From Lates calcarifer (taxonomy: Eukaryota; Chordata; Actinopteri; Centropomidae), in assembly GCF_001640805.2 (NCBI RefSeq), contig NC_066836.1:4800892-4864891 (forward strand): DNA of 64,000 nucleotides, in the 5' to 3' direction. The notes beneath the pieces are model-generated. The model searched no databases, was not told where the DNA came from, and saw only the letters and a list, made by a program, of their open reading frames with translations. Below, piece after piece: positions 34,289 through 47,129 of the stretch. Every line of letters starts with the position of its first letter. Position 1 is the first letter of the stretch. The position numbers and the translations under genes are program-made.

Positions 34289-35799
34289 GTGGGTCACACA
34301 TGTGCATGTTGGGGGAAAATCTGTCATCTTGATGTTACAGAGGCTGCAGCTTTTCCAGACCTTAAAATAAACTCTGGACTATTTGTATCCAACTGTCAAG
34401 AATATTTTTATTTTAACTAATAACTAAAAAAACTTACAATTTTGTCATTGTGATGTAAGTAAAACTCCTTTATTCTATTAATTCTAAACTTTCTATCTGT
34501 TCTCGAAGGAGGATCCCTCTCTGTGAGGCCCATCCTGTGGTTTTTTCTTTCCTACCTCTGCTTTTCTAAAAATTGTTCTTTGTTCTCACTGAGACCTAAT
34601 GGTGCAGAATGACACTCTTGTCTTCCTTGTGTTCATACTCAGGCATGTCTCCTTTGAGACTGATTGATGGTTGTACAAATCAGCTTGACTGCAGTCTGTC
34701 TTAATTTCTCTCCAAAACCTGTAGGATTCTGACAAATTTAAATGAATGATTCGAAGCCTCTGGCATCTTTTCTTATTTTCTCCTCAGTTGTCATGTTGTT
34801 TATAACAATTTTAACAAGAATGCCCACTTTTCCTACCAGTCGGTTTCAGTCTGCTCGCAGAGATTGCAGTCGAATCAAATTACAGACCACTTTAACTTTA
34901 AAATAGCAACAAAGTGGTTCAAATTCACCTTGATGCACCGCTGTGGCATTGACCTACCCTGCAGAGTTTACCCTCTCTCAGAGCAGAATGACGTTTGACC
35001 CTGTGGATGTCTATTGTAAGTGTGACTTGCTAGGAGAGGCTGCCTGTTGGCATGAGGCAAATTATTGCTACTCCACCTGTTTAATGTGTTTCCATAAAGT
35101 TAGGGGACTTTTGAAAGACCAATTAGAAAACAATGTCTCCAATCAGTGCAGTAAAGGTGAGATATCCTGACATTTAGTCTTTATTAGGGGTAAAGCTACT
35201 AAAACACTGGGTCCTACGATGCTCATAATGTAGCTCAGTTGCATCTTTTTGTTAGATCCTGTATTCGTTGAATAATCTGATCATCATGTGTAAAATTGGT
35301 CGAGCTTCCCTTTAAAGTAAAACTGTTATTCTGCCAGTGTGCAGTGTCACAGATGAATTAAAAAATAAATTGAGACACTTGAGACTCGGAAAATGATGCC
35401 TTTAACACTGCAGTGGACTGTAATGTTATGATTTCATAGCTTTTCCTGTGACACCTACATCCAGACTCCTGCCTATAGCATTAACCTTTGTGTAAGGTTA
35501 TGACCTCATATAACTCATGTGTGGAGATAAACCAGCTCCACTCATTCCTTTTGAGATGGATGTTATTACCTATGTGCGATGCCTGCCTGCCTGCAGCCTG
35601 CTATAAATTGTGGTCATCCTGTCAGTGGTGAGTGGGCCTGTGTATTGATTGGGTATTGGACTAATCGGCTTTGGACCCCCGCAAACCATCTTTGAACTAT
35701 TGATTTTTATTAGTCAAGTTGTTATTGTTCCTCAGTGTCAGCTAATTCTGGCTGTATTTCATGGTTTCTGGAAGATGAGAACAAAGCAGCGTGCATGGC

Positions 35800-36125
35800 A
35801 ATGCTGTAATGTACCAGCTAATGGCCATACAACCACAATGGAGACCTACTGTGTACATGGGAGAGACAGCTGGTCAGATATTCCTGGGAAGTCGTGGTGA
35901 GCAGGTTTACGGCCAACATTTTAGAGCATCCAGTGCCACCTTTAAATTGCTGTGTAATGATATTGAGTCAGTGTTTGTGCTGATCACAAAAAACCTGCAT
36001 CCATATTTATTCCACAAATTGGCTTTTTTTGCATACCCTCTGATGTGGCCAAGAATAAGTTTTTACTGTGAGTTTATTTGTGATATTGAGGAGGGTTTAT
36101 CAGTTTTTTCCATTTCCTCTCAGCT
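35800..36125 (+). repeat. dispersed repeat family D, copy 1
   Basis: Ordered blocks shared with the segment at about 39860-40110 are GGGAGAGACAGCTGGTCAGA, GGTGAGCAGGTTTAC, CCTGCATCCATATTTATTCC and TGTGATATTGAGGAGG. Similarity is partial and was seen by eye. A 125-codon open frame covers this copy, but the other copy is not open over the same extent, so I do not treat it as a gene. Confidence 0.45.
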
Positions 36126-37248
36126 TTTTTACTGTAATTCAATACATCATAATTTGCCAACAAATTAAACTTGGATGAAAACCCCGAGCTGCAGCAGGTT
36201 TCTGCCTAATTCTCTTGGAAAATGCACTTAGTGGAAACCAGAGATGCTAAAATTTTGATATTTAGGGTGGGGCAGGGTGGCTTATGTTTATGGCGGCTGT
36301 TATGTAGCTGAAAGGCCACAGGGCTGTTCCCCAAAATTTGGGGTTTGTCAGTCGGCAGCTGTGGAAGCATCCTTGAATAAATCATTTTGTTTATATTTAT
36401 TCAAATGTTTTGGCAGTGCTGCAAAGTATGTCAAAAAGAATGAAATGTAGTTCCTCTGGACAACAGCATGAGCAGTGCGCCTAAAATGTTAATGTGATTT
36501 GTCTGTGTGTATGTGTGTGTGCACGCGCGTGTGTGTAAAGGGGGGAGGGTATTGTGTATGTTCAAGCAAGGGTGAAGGCGGCTCTACTTCACCTCTTTAA
36601 ATTCAAATTAACATGAGAATCACTCCTCCATATTTCTGCCAATTTTGCAGTAATTGTGATTCAAGCATTTTTTATTTGCTGTAATTGACGGCTGTGACAC
36701 TGTATTCTGTGTTCGATAAATATTTCATGACCCCTGAGAGGGAGCCAAACCATTAAAAATGTATGGTAAAATGTCTAAAACGCACCGACCCCTATGGGAG
36801 AATCAGCCAAAGATATCAAGTTTTGGCAGAGCAGTGCCCATGTGTGAGTGCTTTATTCTTGTTTTGACATGTGCGGTGTTGTGACAGACACACACACAAA
36901 CACACATAAGCACATAACTGCTGAACATGGTCAGTTTTAAATGGTTGTGTGTCTAGTAGAGTGAAATGTGTGGCATGCCTCTCTGCTCTCTCCTGAGCTA
37001 AGCAGAGAATAATTTATAATGGCTTTATTCTCTTTTATTCTCCTTGTAGAGGAAAGGGTCTCGACAGGGCTTCTCCAGCCAATTCTATATGTGCAGTATT
37101 ATTCCCTCATTAATATTCAATGCTACTTTACTGCCAGAGAGCTTCCGCACACAGTGCACTACATCAAATACTGCTACATTAAACATTGACCACATTTTTA
37201 TTTTTTTGATCTATACCTTGGTTAGTTCACGGCACTTTATATTGGTAC

Positions 37249-37249
<1 letters not shown>

Positions 37250-37314
<65 letters not shown>
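37250..37314 (+). repeat. (ATCT)n tetranucleotide microsatellite
   Basis: About 16 uninterrupted ATCT units over 65 bases (GATA on the minus strand). An uninterrupted array of this length is usually highly polymorphic between individuals. Confidence 0.97.
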
Positions 37315-37316
<2 letters not shown>

Positions 37317-39859
37317 TAATTTCAGTAATTGGTACAAAATCTCATCAGTTTTAATGAAAATCAGTTCCCTATCTATTCTCTAACTTCTTGTCTAACTCTC
37401 TTTGCTTCTGCTCTGTAAGCGTCAGCTCCATGTCTTTCTCTATCTTCCTCTCTCCATCACTCTCTCTCTCCTCCCTTAATGCACAAGATGGCGGGATATG
37501 CAGTTGACGGCAAAACCGAGTGTTAATTGTCTTCAAGAGTAGAATGACAGTAAACTCTGCCAGCTCTTGGAGAAAAATGTCGTCCACAGTGGCTCCAGAT
37601 GGAGAAAAGTTGATTTTTCCTCTCTTGCCTTTGACCATGATGGTGGATATGTGAAATATTTGGCAGAATGGATACGTGGATTCCTTCCTAGGCTTGCATT
37701 GTTTTTACTTCAACTTGCGCTCCAAGTTAAAATAGTAATTAGGCAAAAATGTTTCTTATTTTAACTGGAATGTGGAGGAACACCTCTGGGAAAGGAGGAT
37801 GAATCATGAAATTTTGGTTTGGCTGGGGACATCCTAGTGTTTCACTTGACGGCTTGAATCTGACCTTTGGCTCATGTTATCTCTCTGTCCCTCTCAGTTA
37901 TTCCTGCAAACACTCACCCAAGGCTCCAGGCCCATCCGCCCACCCCCCAAACATTTAGCCTGACTGAGTCATTCGTACTCCTATTTTGGCTTTTAGCTAA
38001 TGAATTCTGAGAGTGGTATTTAATAATCTCAGCAGAATATAATTTACTTGACATTTTGAACCGACCTGAAGTGCTGAGAATGAACAGTCACACGCTAGTA
38101 TTTACCACACTGACTTGAATTGTAGAAATGCCAAGCCTGCCAGAGGTATGGAGAGCCCACGCTGCTGATTTAAAAAGGATAATGCTTTATTATTTTTTCT
38201 TCATTGAATTAATTGCGTTGCCATGTTCTTCTCATTATTCAGCCATCCTGCCTTTTAGGGGTTTGCTACAAATGTTGGAATGCTTAATATATGTACCTCA
38301 AGCACTGTTATGAATGTTAAGTCAATGAAGGATGTTATCATTTTCTATATTCAGCTTCTATATTCAGCTATATTCAAGTCTAAAAATGTGGTAAGCTACA
38401 AGAGTGATATGTACTTAGAGTCTGACTTTCTTGCAGTGAATTAGTAAAGATAAGATTAGACACAGTAAGATTCCACTGTGTGATATCATGGAACTTTCCT
38501 GTGAATTATGTATAACTATTGACATTTTTCAATCAGTTGAGACCGTGTGCAATGAATCAATGATAATAAACATACAGGAAACAGACAGACTAATACAGTG
38601 TATTTTACCATACAACTAAGGATGCACATATGATTGGACCCAGTACTAACCTAATTACAATGAGCAGATCAGGTATTGGCAAGAGGTTACTGATTCACAT
38701 TAAATACACTTTCTTTGTCAGTATCATTATAAAATTAAGTTTTTCTTTTATCATGAACATCCATTAATTAAATTTTTACAAGAACTTATAAATATTTGTT
38801 TAATGTTGTTCTATGTTTGGCTGCAACTAACAGCTATTCACCTGTAAACTGGAGGACCTAATTAATCTCATTATTTTTTAATGAATCATGCCTATAAAAT
38901 GTCAGCATGTACGGTTGTTATTTCTGACAGCCTAAGGTAATTTACCGCATTCAGGTTGTTTTATTTGTTTTATTCAGAATCTAAGGATATTCAGTTTACT
39001 GTCATATAAGACAGAAATCAGCAAATCCTCACATTTGACCAGCTGTAGTTGTAGATTGCCCGACATGTCCTTCAAACTGAACAACAAACTATGATCCATA
39101 AAAGCTACGACAATCAGGTGCTCCATTGTCGTGGCATTTCTTTGTATTACCCTCCAATGCTGTTAGAAGTGACGGTTACAGAAAGGATCCATTTGATTGG
39201 TCTCTGATCTGCCACTGCTACTGTTATGCTGTAATCAGACTACATGATATTTGTTGTCCTTCACAATGGTCACCATGTCAGATTATGTAATTATAGTGCC
39301 ATACATTTTTGCAGCTTTTTGGCTGGGAGACTGGCAACACTACAGGTTTGAAGCCGACCAGTTATCGTTCATGTCCTTGCATGTTGTCTGGCAGGAGGGT
39401 CAAGAGCATGCCACACCAACTGGTGGCAACATGAACCTAACGCCATGTTTACACGAGAACCTGCTGTGTCATCATGAAGGAACTCGTAGGAGATGTTACA
39501 CTTGGTAGCAAAATACCTACCAAGGCCTGTTTGTTGATTCCAACGTTCAGGCCTGACACTGGAAATTTATGGTCATGACAACTTTATGTCACAATCAGGC
39601 TCATTTTGTGTGGTATCAACTTGGCCTATAAGTTTACACACAAGGAACTATTTGGTCAAAACTGATTGTTAATGATTGTGGTCATGAGTAAGAGAAACAA
39701 CAGTGACATTTGGTAGGAAATTGGGTGCAAATATCACTCTCTCTTGTTACATACCCAGCCCTCCCAGTTGAATGGCAGAAATGACATAAAGCTACTTCTG
39801 CCTTTGCTTCAAAGACAAAACAGTTATTATTTGTCTTAAGTGGTCATTTGTTGGCAAAC

Positions 39860-40115
39860 AGAAATACTCTGGTGCACCAGACCTGATTGGCACTGATGGG
39901 AAGACAGCAGGTTTGATGCTTCTGGAAGGTCAGGGTGAACAGAAGCTTTACAGAAATTTGAGCCACTGTGCAATGACTGTGAACAATTTTGGGTGCAAAT
40001 CATTACAAGCCTGCAACATTATTTTTCTCCCAGCTGGTTTCCATCAGAGCTTTTAAAATTGACCAAACAAATTCAAGCTTGTCTGTGATATTGAGGATGC
40101 TGTATCAAATTTTGC
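39860..40115 (+). repeat. dispersed repeat family D, copy 2
   Basis: Blocks corresponding to copy 1 are GATGGGAAGACAGCAGG, GGTCAGGGTGAACAGAAGC, GCCTGCAACATTATTTTTCT and TGTGATATTGAGGATG. Both copies lie in intron 3 in the same orientation about 4 kb apart, so an old tandem or segmental duplication is as likely as independent insertion. Confidence 0.45.
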
Positions 40116-40307
40116 TGTTAATATTCATCCCCCCTCCCAATATCTGCAAAAAGATATGCAGTATTTGTTCAGAGCTCAGCCAGTGGCCTTCCTTTTTTTT
40201 TTTTTCTAATATGCTTTTTCTGGCTGCAAGGTGAGCCCTGCAGCATAAAAGTTTTCTCTCTCTCAGGCTACTTCTCTAACTCTTTACGTCTCTCTACTTC
40301 TCTCCAG

Positions 40308-40445
40308 GCGTGCCTGGTAAACCTCAGATCTCTGGCTTTGAAAATGCAGTCCAGGAGGGGGGCAAAGTCACCCTGACCTGCACCAGTACCGGCAGCAAAC
40401 CCCCCGCCACGCTGAAGTGGTACCGCGGAGACCAGGAGCTGCAAG
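40308..40445 (+). CDS. cadm3: cadm3 exon 4: first half of Ig domain 2
   Basis: With the G from exon 3 it encodes GVPGKPQISGFENAVQEGG, KVTLTCTSTGSKPPATLKWY and RGDQELQ. LTC holds the first cysteine of the second Ig domain and LKWY the core tryptophan. GSKP and GDQEL are shared with mammalian CADM3 as I recall it. The acceptor is ACTTCTCTCCAG and the donor CAAG/GTGAGA. Length is 138 bases, phase 1 at both ends. The second domain acts as part of the rigid three-domain ectodomain rod that supports trans adhesion. Confidence 0.95.
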
Positions 40446-42121
40446 GTGAGAGATGTGGGAAGTGTGTGGACACTCTCTTTGTGTGTTTGTGACTGTGTGT
40501 GTGTGTGTGTGTATTGTGGGGCCACAAAACGTTGGACGTGCCTGCTGTCATTCTCTGGCTTGTACTCCTGCTGGATTGGTGCGTGTGGTGAGGACGTGCA
40601 CAAGTGTGGTTATGTGTGTGTGTCTGTGGGACAGTGTTTGTGAGTGTGTGGCTGCGAGGATGTTCTGAGGAATTCAAGGATGTGGTTTTTGCTTGTTTAC
40701 GTGTGTTTGTCTCTGGAACTAAGTGTGTATGTTTATAGATGTGCAAATTTGTGCACATATGCCTCACGTGTCAGTGTTTGTGTGTTTGTAGTTGTGTGTG
40801 TATGATAATGTAGTTTGTGTGTGATCATGCTGTGTGTGTATTGCGTCCTTGCCACGTTGCCTGCTGTCTCTCTGCGTGCCCTAAACCTGTGCCTGCATAT
40901 GCGTGTGTGTGTGTGTGCAAGTGCAAGAGCATGCTGCTTGTGTGTGTGAGCACAGAAACATGCTGTGAGTGTGTTTGTGTTTGTGCCCTTCTTTCCCATC
41001 ATTCCTTCCTGATCATGTCCTGATCCTGTAAATGTGTGCCTATGCATGTATCCAGAAGCTGTGTATGCATTTGCTGTTGCTGTTGTATTTTTGTGTGTGT
41101 TGATGCAGAGTTTATTCTTGCAAGTGTGTGTGTGTGTGTGTCATCCGTTGAGCTGCAACATATCTGCAACTGGGAGTGACACAACAGAGAGCGAGAGATA
41201 GCGTGGGTCGGATCTAGCCGGGGATAACGACAGAATCCAGCAATAAAAGGCAGGGCGGAGGAGAGGATGAAGGGATGAGGTCGAACAGAGAAACAGAGAT
41301 ATAGAGAGCTTTGCATGAGGTCAGGCCGCCTGGTCTTTTGTTACAGATAAACGGGAGAAATGAGCAGGAAAGAGAAACGGAGCGCAGAGAGGATGTCACG
41401 AGAGGACAAATTAACCAGCTTTCTTCTCACAGATAAACTGCAAATGAAGGAGACGATTGGCAGCCTCTGACTCACACCACTGGTATTGGCAGTGGTAACG
41501 TGTCTCCAAATTACAACCATGTTTCCCGTAAAGCCCCCCTGCTTCTTGTTGCCGCGTCAGTCAGAGGTTTTCTGTTTTGCTTTACCGAGCAGAACAAACA
41601 TGTTGGAAGTGTTGTTTCTGTCGCCCTTTCGCTCCCTCCACCATCTGCCTTCCACCAGAAACTCTATAAGCTTTAAGCTATGTTTGTACTGGAAGAACAG
41701 CGCCCTCTGTCCGCATGCAAAGCTCTCCAGCAGATGTCCTGCCAAATCCTACTCTGTGTAAACTGCTGTGTTTAGACTGGTGGATCTTCTTTGCAGTGGC
41801 CTTTTCTCCAGTAATTATACTAATATAATATGATGATATAATATGATAATGATTTATTGATGTGAAAATTCTGCATTCAGGCTTTGTAATGCAAAAATGC
41901 CCATCTTGTGTCCTGACGTCTTGGCAGTGTTAGTGTTTGCTATAATTATGGATTGAAATGAATCGAAAGAATGGACTAAAGCTACAAAGAGGAGGAATGG
42001 GAGTGCTGCCCGCCTGAGGACAGATTATCTGTTCTTTTTGTTACAGCCGAACTAAAAAAAGAGGAGACAGAGGGAAAGAGGAGTGAGGGGATTGTCGCTT
42101 TTTAGGGAGATTGGATTTCTG

Positions 42122-43001
42122 TTTAAAGGGTCAGTTTATCCAAATACAAAAAGGTAATGGCATCTAGCCTTGCAGGTAGTTTGTATTATTTGCGCAGGTT
42201 TTGACTCATCCAACCTGTAAGATTCCTATTTGTGGTGCTTGCAACATTCAAAAGTTTCATCAAAAAATTAATTAAACAGAAACATTTCTTTCCAAAAACA
42301 ATATTCTAATTATGCTGGATAACTCTTAGACCATATGGTGGAGTTGTCCTTATTGTAGAGATATCCAACTCTTCAGATTTCTATCTGTGGTGCTCACAAC
42401 ATCAAAAAGTTTAATTAAAAAAAAAAAAGCAACATGTCTTTTCAGAAACAATGTTTTGGTTACGTTGGATAATTCACGGACCTCACTGTGGAGTTTCCAT
42501 AGGAATTATCTCTGCGAAAGGAATAGTCTCAGGCATTATATTCATAATAGACATATCTGCATCTCATGATTTACATCCAGCGTCAGTGCATTCAGTGCCA
42601 TTGCAGAGAGTAGTGTGGCCAAAGGGAGCTGGGTGGACGATTTTTATGCAGGAAACTCAAGTTTGCATCCTGTCGCAGACCTGCAATTAGTGTTTGCTTT
42701 CTTGTCACTACAACCACAATCTTTCTCTAACTTTAACCAAATGTTTTAGTGACCTAAACTTAACCATACCTTAAGGGGCTCCCCAGGCAAATTAGATGTT
42801 CCACGAACACTGGATACTACACTTGCCATTGTGCATTGTGTTTTTATAAGATGAGTAGTACTCATGCCAGGTACCTAAACACCACGAACAAAATTAGCTG
42901 AGTGCCCTTAATCTGTGCTCTTAATCTGGTGATAGAGGTGCATCCAAAGTGACTGCGACATTGGCTCATTTTCTGTAATTTGGGTGAACTGGCCCTTTAA
43001 A
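42122..43001. mobile_element. family C element with terminal inverted repeats (MITE-like)
   Basis: The left end TTTAAAGGGTCAGTTTATCC and the right end TGAACTGGCCCTTTAAA are inverted versions of one another, continuing inward as AAATACA and TGTAATTTGGG. The 880-base interior lacks a transposase frame. The left third contains an internal direct duplication of about 170 bases (about 42190-42330 and 42365-42500, sharing TCTGTGGTGCT / TTGTGGTGCT and GTTGGATAA / GCTGGATAA). No clear target-site duplication was found. Confidence 0.65.
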
Positions 43002-43379
43002 GTAAAGGGAGAGCAGAGTAAAATAGAGACAGACAGAGAGAGATTTGAAGGAGATCGACTCGATGTGAAAGATGGTGTGTTCGAGGCCTCGCCCAGCGGT
43101 CCTGTCATCACTCAACACCAATCAGTCATTGCTGGAGCGACACACACAGGCACACACACACCTTCGATTCAACACACCAACACTGGTAATGGACAGATGA
43201 TAATCACACACACAGTGCTCATCTCCGGCTAGATAGCGGAAGAGCACCTCGGGTCAGTGTGCTATTATTATTACAGCCTCTCATTCATGCAGTTGTAGTC
43301 TATGTGTGTGAGTGTGTGTGTTTATGTTGGAAAGATGAGCCCATAGACTGCTGCTCACCACTGCTTCTCTGACAGCTTC

Positions 43380-43985
43380 ACTGACAGTAAAAAGAAAGAG
43401 GGAGCAAGATGGAGAGAGAGAGAGAGGGGAGGGAATGAGGGCGACACAGATGTAAAGAGAGAGTGTGTATGTGTGTGTGTGAGAGAGAGAGAGACTCCTT
43501 GTATCAAGAAAGTGACAGTGAGGGCTGCTGAGAAAACAGAGAACAGAGAGGGAGTGAGTGAATGAGCGGGAGTGTGTGTGCGTGCATAAAAATAGATGGA
43601 GCGACTGCGAGGATACTGAGAGAGTGATGGGAGCTGTAAAGAGCCGACGGAAGAGAGAGACTGAAGGAGAAAGAGAGAGAACGGTAGGGGAATTAAGAAA
43701 ACCACAGAAGAAGAAGGAGAAGCAAGGCGGCTTTGCGGCTGAGTGGGAGCGCAGTCTTGGGGTGGGGGTGTGAAGGGGATGGGGGTAGAGGATGAAGCAA
43801 AGGGGGGGACCAGTTTTAAAGAAGAGGGGACTGGAGAGCGCAACAGGAGAGAGGGGAGAAAAAGGAGGGAAGGCTGACGAAATGGAGAGAGAAATCCGGA
43901 AAGAGGATTTAGATAGAGAGAGCGGGGGAGAGGACGGGAGACGGAGAGCAAGCGAGAGTGTACGGGAAAGGGAGTGGTAATTGAG
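43380..43985 (+). repeat. purine-rich tract
   Basis: About 600 bases are dominated by GAGAGA, GGGA and GAAG words, with a short TG run at 43467-43480. Minus-strand frames of up to 198 codons across it are Ser/Pro/Leu-rich composition artefacts. Confidence 0.85.
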
Positions 43986-46461
43986 AAGAATGAAAGGCTA
44001 AGAGCTTTGAAGACTGTATTAGTTGTACTGTGTGAAAGGGCTATGGATCATTTAGTGACATCGATGTATTGGATTGTGGATAATGGGGATTTATGGTGGC
44101 ACTTAAGGCCATAGCAGCTGAATACCGGCCCAAATTGTCATAATGCAGGACGTGGGGCGGATGGTGAAGGGTACATGGGCGTGTGTCCATATGGAGCAAT
44201 GTAATGTAAGAGATGAGGCAGAATTAGACAGTGGTGGAGGAAAGGCTCGGTGAAAGTCCTGCATTTAAAATTCTGCACAAGTGAAAGTCTGGAATCAAAT
44301 GGTTTTAGATTAGAGTATCAAAAGTAATGCCACTCATAATGTAGAATGCTGTGTTATATACAGTAGCAGCTTGGAGGATGCCATGAGGTAGCTTTGAGAT
44401 GTAAAAGATGTTGGGCCAGGTTGTAAGACTGAGAGGATTTTAGTGTTAATAGAAGAAACCATTTTCGCACAGTTTGGATTTGTCATTTCCACCCATTCAG
44501 AAATGAAAAAAATAAAATCAATTCAACCACAATCACCACACATTGAGTAATAGAGCAAATCTAGAGCTGTGATGCTAACTTTCATTATTGATTGATCTGT
44601 CACTTATTTTGGATTAATCAATTAAAATGAGTCAGGAAATAGTGAATAAAAGTCCCAGTGCTCAGTGTGACATCTTTAAATTGCCCAAACAGCCCAAAAT
44701 ATTAGATTTTGCAGTGATATAGAAAAACAATACAGTACATACTTAAAGAGTACAGGGCTCCCACCTAAAATGTGGTGAATGTATAAGAAAATGGAAATGA
44801 TCAAGGGAAGTACATGTCCCTCACAATTATACCCAGATACAGGACTTGAGTAAAGGTACTTGGTCGCCTCCCACTACTGGAAAAAGATACAGCAGAGACA
44901 GACATAGCAAGACAACCAAAATCTGTTCCAGCAGCTATACAATCCAGTAACAGGACTAATGAACTCTCTCCAAATTAGACGACCTCATATGAGCGCTCGA
45001 ATCAGACTGAAGTGCTTTCACTAGCCCTAATCCGATTTAAGCTTAAAAGTGATGACTGGTTTTGATTATTTTAAAACCTTCCCCTTATCGAGGGAAGAGG
45101 GGCTTCTGCTGAGCATGCACAGCAGTGTTAAGCCATGCTTTAATGTCTATTCACAGATGCACGTTTCCAAACCTCCGAGATGCCAAGGTGAACCAGAGTT
45201 TTCTACTTTTGGTGACAGAGCAGCTCCACTGGAGTAGCTGGGGGTTAAACACCTCGTTCAGCTGGCAAAGTTGTTGAATATTAAGGGGGGAGTTTTAGTC
45301 TAATTGGTCTCTTTTATGGTATTCTTCATCCATAATAGGCCTTATCTGATGATATTTGTTTTTCAAATAGTGAAAAATACATAAAATACAACTCATAAAG
45401 AAAGACTGCAGAAACATTAACTGTAGCATTATTTTTATCAGTGTTTACTACATTTTCTTGTCTCAGGCAATTATTATGAATTTTAAATTGTCTAAACCTT
45501 ATTTTTTTTATCATTTCTCACCAGATGTCACACAGTTGAATGTTACAAACAAATGGAAATATTTCATTCCACCAGCACATTCATTTCTTTGATCATAAAA
45601 ACAGCGTTTTACATCTGATTAATGGGCCAAAGGGTTTTATTATTAGACTAATTGATTAACTGACTAGTTGTTTCAACTCTAATCCAGCACACTTCCCCAG
45701 CCCCAAAAGCCCAAACACGCTGGACGCAGTAATTGCTGTATCCAGTTGTTTGATTCTCTTAATATGATTATTTTATGGTGGATTGTACGCTTGAGGGTTG
45801 AAGCATCAGCAGCACCAGCACCTCATCTGCATCGCATCACCACCTTGGGGGAAGTTAGTCTCAAGGATGTGCCGATTGCCCACCTTTTCATTCGAGGAAT
45901 AGGAGTTTCATAGAAAAGTACGGGCATCCCATTAAATTTTTAGCAGGTGCTGGAGTATAGTCAGGCTTAAATATTAAAGAGGGAGAACTCAGCACACTCT
46001 CCCACTAATGTTGGAAAAATATAATTGAATATTAATATTTGTTCTTAATGATTTATCACTCATTAAAACCATATCTTTGATGATATGATATGTTTTTATA
46101 ATGACAGGGTGTTTTTGTGACCTGTTGTAAACTTTTCAGCTGTGATGAAGCAGTGATGATAAATTGAACTGGTGATATGATAATGATAATAACAAACTGT
46201 GTCTTTCCTTTTCTGCAAATATGGTTGTGTTAATACTGATGAATGTCTGCTGTTTCCTCTCTCTTTAACACAGAACAACCATCATTTTTCACACCTTTAT
46301 TTTTACCTCCATGGCATCACCTCCTCATCACATTACCTGTTGTATGGTCTGGTCTACAGTCTGCTTGTTATGCATGTCTAGAGACACAGCTTGTTCATTA
46401 GGCTCAGTGTACATATATTGAGTGTCTTATTTTGCACTTAGATTAAACCTGCATTTAGTGT

Positions 46462-46770
46462 TTTTTTGGCCATCTGGGAGCAGCAGAGATGAGCTGCACC
46501 CATCATTGGCATATTATCAGCTCATAAAGATGATAATTGGAGTGTGTTACATAGAAAACATTTGCCTATTTACACTTCCTGCAGATATGGAGAAGCATTA
46601 GCATTCATGTGGAGCCATGTTTGTGTCCACCTAATGAATGCTGTCACTGTTTTAACTCTGTGTTTGGTCTACACCAACTCCTGATGGACATGTCTGGCTG
46701 GAAAGCTCCATAAAGTTAAGGCAAACTTTAGAGTTAGGTGATAATTGATAATCCTCTGTTGTTTTATCAC
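46462..46770 (+). repeat. dispersed repeat family A, copy 3
   Basis: It starts TTTTTGGCCATCTGGGAGCA and continues with GAGAAGCATTAGCATTCATG, TGTGTCCACCTAATGAATG and TTTGGTCTACACCAACTCC. The same order occurs in the longer copy at 54144. Confidence 0.65.
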
Positions 46771-46839
46771 TATGAATGGTTCCTTTTGTAAAGTCAAGCA
46801 CTGTAAACCGCTGCTAATATAAAGATGTTGATTATAGCA

Positions 46840-47129
46840 GATAGTTTTAATTTGATTTGTCCAGGTTTTGTTGTCAATTTCTGCCTTGCCTGCAGTACAA
46901 TGGTGGTGAAGAGAATTTTGTTTTTGTTGCTTACAGCCTTGAAAAATTCAACTTTTGTTACCAAAAAACAACATCCTGGTTGCACTGACTAATCCACAGA
47001 AATACAGAGGGAACAGTTTTCATTGGAACTCATTGGGCAAATATCGCAAAACCTGGGCAAAACATAAAAGATCTGCACGACTAAAACATGAATATATTTT
47101 TGTAATTCAGATAAACTGACCCTTTAAGA
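46840..47129 (-). repeat. dispersed repeat family C, copy 3 (reverse)
   Basis: The right end AGATAAACTGACCCTTTAA is the reverse complement of the family C terminus, followed inward on the minus strand by an ATTACAAAAA block and CCCAGGTTTTGCGATAT, matching the order in the 3682 and 42122 copies. The other end is not defined. Confidence 0.6.

Larger units (their letters stand above)
34289..40307 (+). other. cadm3: cadm3 intron 3
   Basis: A 6.0 kb intron starting GTGGGT and ending TTCTCTCCAG. It contains two related repeat segments (about 35800 and 39850), a tetranucleotide array at 37250 and short TG runs near 36500-36540. The rest (34300-35780, 36150-37240, 37330-39800) is AT-moderate sequence in which I recognised nothing further. 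Confidence 0.85.

Noticed and set aside
43355..43951. 198-codon minus-strand frame
   Set aside because: It is a translation of a purine-rich tract; no signature residues.
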